Part shown: piece after piece, positions 48,872-51,482 of the stretch | How the letters are laid out: each line of letters starts with the position of its first letter | Numbering within the stretch: position 1 is the stretch's first letter | NCBI GenBank assembly: GCA_020342155.1 | Contig: CP070842.1 | Span: 1,316,823 to 1,368,304 of the forward strand | Origin: Dehalococcoidales bacterium | Lineage (GTDB): Bacteria; Chloroflexota; Dehalococcoidia; Dehalococcoidales; Fen-1064 | DNA: 51,482 nucleotides | Direction: 5' to 3' | Made by a program: the position numbers and the translations under genes | Notes under the pieces: generated by a model | Database searches by the model: none | Told to the model about the DNA's origin: nothing | Seen by the model: the letters and a program-made list of their open reading frames with translations, nothing else

Positions 48872-50827
48872 ATGTTGAACATACATAATATTAGTAAATC
48901 TTACGGAGATAAAACGCTATTCAGCGCTATCAGTCTTACGGTTGGCCCTAAGGACCGGATCGCTGTCATCGGGGCAAACGGTTCAGGGAAAACGACCCTG
49001 TTTGACATCATCGCAAACAAGACCAGTCCGGACAGCGGCGGTGTCACCATTCGGAAAAAGACCACCATCGGATACCTGGAGCAGGATATTGCCATCTCTC
49101 CCGAAGGATACCTACTCGAAGATGTGGCTGCTGCCTCACCACAGATAGCACAGTTAGCCGACCGGATTGAGTTACTCCAGAACAAGCTAGCGGAACAGAG
49201 CACTGCTCACGACCATGAGAGGCTATTACATGAATTGGGAGAGGCTCAACATGCCTATGAGGTGACCGGTGGCTATGATATTGAGCACAAGGCAAGAATC
49301 ATCCTTTCCGGTCTTGGTTTTAATGAAGATGATTTCCAGCGACCGATGACTGACTTCAGTGGCGGCTGGTTAATGCGCGCCCGGCTGGCCAAACTCCTGC
49401 TTATTCAGCCCAACCTACTTTTGCTTGACGAGCCGACAAACCACCTTGACCTGGAGTCATTCATCTGGTTCGAAAACTACCTGGACAGCTACGCGGGAGC
49501 CGTCATGGTGACTTCTCACGACCGGGCATTTCTCAATCGGGCTGTTAGTAAAGTACTCGCCTTTGAGGTAGACGGGGTCTTCTTTCACAACGGCAACTAT
49601 GATAGCTATATCACTACAAGACAAAAGGAACTGGAGACAAGGCAGGCTGCCGCTAAAAGACAGGACGCGAAGATAAAGCATGAAATGCGTTTCATTGAAC
49701 GGTTCCGTGCCAAGAATACTAAGGCTAGCCAGGTGCAGAGTCGTCTCAAGCGCCTTGAGAAAATGGAGAAGGTGGTTGTGCCGAGGGCTACCAGGAAGAT
49801 TCGGTTTACATTTCCCACACCTGTCAGGAGTGGAGAGGAAGTAATATCTCTCAGTCACATCCAAAAGGCCTATGGTGACAACGTCGTCTACCGTAACCTT
49901 AATCTGGTGCTTAACCGGGGTGACCGGGTGGCGTTGGTGGGCCTGAATGGTGCTGGCAAGACTACCTTGCTTAGAATTCTGGCGGGGGTGTTGTCTTATG
50001 AAGCAGGCGAGCGCAGACTGGGGCACAAAGTGAGTACAGCCTACTATGCTCAGTACCAGCTCGAGCTTCTCGACCCGGCAAACAACGTTTTTACTGAATT
50101 ACAGCGGGCTGCCCCTGAAGAGACGGAACAGAAGCTAAGAGGGCTTGCCGGAGCCTTTCTCTTTAGCGGGGATGACGTTTTTAAAGAAGTATCGGTGCTT
50201 TCCGGTGGGGAGAAGGCGCGTGTTGCTATTGCCAAGATGCTGGTCAGACCGGCCAATTTCCTATTGATGGATGAGCCAACCAACCACCTTGATATTACTT
50301 CGCGGGAGATTCTGACCGATGCTCTGGAGGCCTACCGTGGTACTCTCTGCTTCATTACCCATGACAGAACTCTCATTCGTCAGATTGCTAACAAGATTAT
50401 CGAGATAAGAAAGGGACAGTTGCAGTTATTTCCCGGGGATTATGATAGCTACCTTTACTGGAAAGAATCCAAAGAGAATGAAGCTGTTCCGGTCAAACAG
50501 GCCGTTTCGGTAGTCTCCCGTGACAAGCGACAACAGCGTAAGACAGCCGAGAGTGAAGCAAGAAACCAGTACTACCGCAGGAGCGCTCCAATCAGGAGAC
50601 GAATTACTGGAATTGAAACTGAGCTTAAACAGCTCGAAGAACAGCTTCAGGAAATCGAGCAGCGGTTTTCCGACCGGGAGCAATACACTGACGGTAGCCA
50701 GATGGTTAATACCATTGATAAACACCGCCGTCTTAAGGAGGCTATTGGTCAGCTAACGAACGAGTGGGAGAGGCTATCTGTTGAATCTGAGGAGATGCGG
50801 CGGAGGTTCATTGAGCACGAAAGCTAA
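48872..50827 (+). CDS. ABC-F family ATPase
   Basis: This 651-residue cytoplasmic protein has two ABC domains in one chain and no membrane segments. Domain one has Walker [10 protein letters not shown], signature FSGGWLMR and Walker [13 protein letters not shown]. Domain two has [17 protein letters not shown] and [12 protein letters not shown]. The linker between them is long and basic ([21 protein letters not shown] region). A C-terminal coiled coil (about 560-651) follows, as in Uup/YdiF-like members. ABC-F proteins bind the ribosomal E site and rescue or protect stalled ribosomes. A role in antibiotic resistance cannot be judged. Confidence 0.93.
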   Translation: MLNIHNISKSYGDKTLFSAISLTVGPKDRIAVIGANGSGKTTLFDIIANKTSPDSGGVTIRKKTTIGYLEQDIAISPEGYLLEDVAAASPQIAQLADRIELLQNKLAEQSTAHDHERLLHELGEAQHAYEVTGGYDIEHKARIILSGLGFNEDDFQRPMTDFSGGWLMRARLAKLLLIQPNLLLLDEPTNHLDLESFIWFENYLDSYAGAVMVTSHDRAFLNRAVSKVLAFEVDGVFFHNGNYDSYITTRQKELETRQAAAKRQDAKIKHEMRFIERFRAKNTKASQVQSRLKRLEKMEKVVVPRATRKIRFTFPTPVRSGEEVISLSHIQKAYGDNVVYRNLNLVLNRGDRVALVGLNGAGKTTLLRILAGVLSYEAGERRLGHKVSTAYYAQYQLELLDPANNVFTELQRAAPEETEQKLRGLAGAFLFSGDDVFKEVSVLSGGEKARVAIAKMLVRPANFLLMDEPTNHLDITSREILTDALEAYRGTLCFITHDRTLIRQIANKIIEIRKGQLQLFPGDYDSYLYWKESKENEAVPVKQAVSVVSRDKRQQRKTAESEARNQYYRRSAPIRRRITGIETELKQLEEQLQEIEQRFSDREQYTDGSQMVNTIDKHRRLKEAIGQLTNEWERLSVESEEMRRRFIEHES

Positions 50828-50848
50828 CTCGATTTGATAGAGTGATGC

Positions 50849-51482
50849 TTACCTGCTTTCCGGCAAGTTCAGATCTTTAGCTATATATTCCAGCCCTAGC
50901 TCCCGCAGCTTTCCATAGGTAGGTAGGCCACTCTCCCTGTCGTAACCCCGTTCTTCATAGTAGTCGTCAAGGAATCGTTCGAGATCTTTGCGAGTGAGGT
51001 TAACGGTCCTGCCGTAGTCCATGATGTGACGTTCCTCGCCGGATTGTAGCAAGGGTTGGAACCACGCTTCCGGGGCGTGGTCATGCCGTCGGTCGAATCC
51101 CTCCCGGGCATTAAGGAGCTTGCCTATAGTCCAGGCCCGTTCGGCAGCCTGCATTAGCTCTTCGGGTGAGCATTCAATGCCAGTCACTGCTGCATAAAGG
51201 GTGGTAATAGTATCGATGTGGTAGAACCGGTTGACCTGTGCCCTATTACATAGGCTGAGGCAATTAAACAGGGCATACCAGTCTTCGCTGTATTTGCTAT
51301 ACCGACCCGGGTTGAAAACACCCGACTCTTCGAGTCGCTTTAAGGCTTCCGCAGGAACGCCCATTCGTTCTCCATGTCTGATGAAGTCAGTCAGCGGACG
51401 CCCCGTGTCGTACGAAGGTGAACCGGCAGCCGCAACATGGGCACCACGTGGGGTGGTCATTTGCTCGAATTCCATGGTACCG
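50849..51482 (-). CDS. Aldehyde:ferredoxin oxidoreductase family, C-terminal fragment
   Basis: The frame enters from the right edge and ends at 50849, leaving about 210 residues. The segment FEQMTTPRGAHVAAAGSPSYDTGRPL matches the region of tungsten-containing aldehyde:ferredoxin oxidoreductases where a catalytic-side Arg-Gly-Ala motif occurs. The helical C-terminal domain (LFNCLSLCNRAQVNRFYH, AVTGIECSPEELMQAAERAWTIGKLLNAREGFDRRHD) is typical, including the conserved E-R-x-W and LxNxREGF-type motifs. These enzymes oxidise aldehydes or reduce acids with ferredoxin. The cofactor-binding N-terminus lies outside the window. Confidence 0.88.
   Translation of the reverse strand, partial: GTMEFEQMTTPRGAHVAAAGSPSYDTGRPLTDFIRHGERMGVPAEALKRLEESGVFNPGRYSKYSEDWYALFNCLSLCNRAQVNRFYHIDTITTLYAAVTGIECSPEELMQAAERAWTIGKLLNAREGFDRRHDHAPEAWFQPLLQSGEERHIMDYGRTVNLTRKDLERFLDDYYEERGYDRESGLPTYGKLRELGLEYIAKDLNLPESR

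Overview
This looks like a bacterial chromosome segment, roughly half G+C, probably from an anaerobic or sediment-dwelling member of the Chloroflexota (class Dehalococcoidia is my best guess). The placement is inference from gene content: oligopeptide and TrpXYZ-type ABC importers, paired acyl-CoA dehydrogenases, a DsrMK-like redox pair, an archaeal-type homocysteine synthase, a His-type Thi4, and Mo/W oxidoreductases at both edges. No rRNA, tRNA, CRISPR array or insertion sequence was recognised. Genes are dense on both strands, in short operons with many 4-base overlaps.

Layout. 1-86: start of a molybdopterin oxidoreductase running off the left edge, followed by about 1 kb of AT-rich non-coding DNA. 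1102-6740: a peptide importer operon (binding protein, two permeases, one fused double ATPase). 6938-9856: a LysA-like decarboxylase, a UbiA prenyltransferase and a Cys-rich protein. 10018-12876: a TrpXYZ-like importer. 13126-15507: a small hypothetical protein, a NYN-OST-HTH protein and a single-domain response regulator. 15755-18164: two acyl-CoA dehydrogenases. 18230-24049: a HAD phosphatase, tandem acetyltransferase-like paralogues, an M50-CBS protease, glycerate kinase and prepilin peptidase. 24187-27993: a gene remnant, then Fur, FeoB, a zinc ribbon and a DtxR/FeoA protein.

From 28112 to 46178 the window is mostly sulfur and Fe-S metabolism. ArsR, DsrE, TusA and a DsrM/DsrK-like pair come first. 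AKR, RidA, a DsbA-like protein and DUF362 follow. Thi4 sits behind a TPP riboswitch, and the homocysteine synthase HcyS behind a structured leader. Divergent from HcyS is a TusA-DsrE-IscS-like-IscU/DUF59 operon. FdhD is next, then a conventional Rrf2-CysK-CysE-NIL-NifS-IscU operon. 46334-51482 holds a zinc-ribbon protein, LemA, HtpX, an ABC-F ATPase and the C-terminus of an aldehyde:ferredoxin oxidoreductase.

Three things stand out. (1) The DsbA-like gene at 33171-33788 has an in-frame UGA exactly where the active-site cysteine belongs, followed by a five-base-pair hairpin with a GGUCUG loop, which strongly suggests selenocysteine. (2) The IscS-like protein at 39291-40463 keeps its sulfur-carrying Cys loop but has Thr where the PLP lysine should be. 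It is encoded with TusA, DsrE and an IscU-DUF59 fusion, suggesting a persulfide- or sulfide-fed Fe-S assembly line distinct from the normal NifS/IscU operon nearby. (3) The HcyS leader has a 9-base perfect complement to its own ribosome binding site, a local competing hairpin, and a long bulged stem with a second competing hairpin: the layout of an undescribed translational riboswitch.
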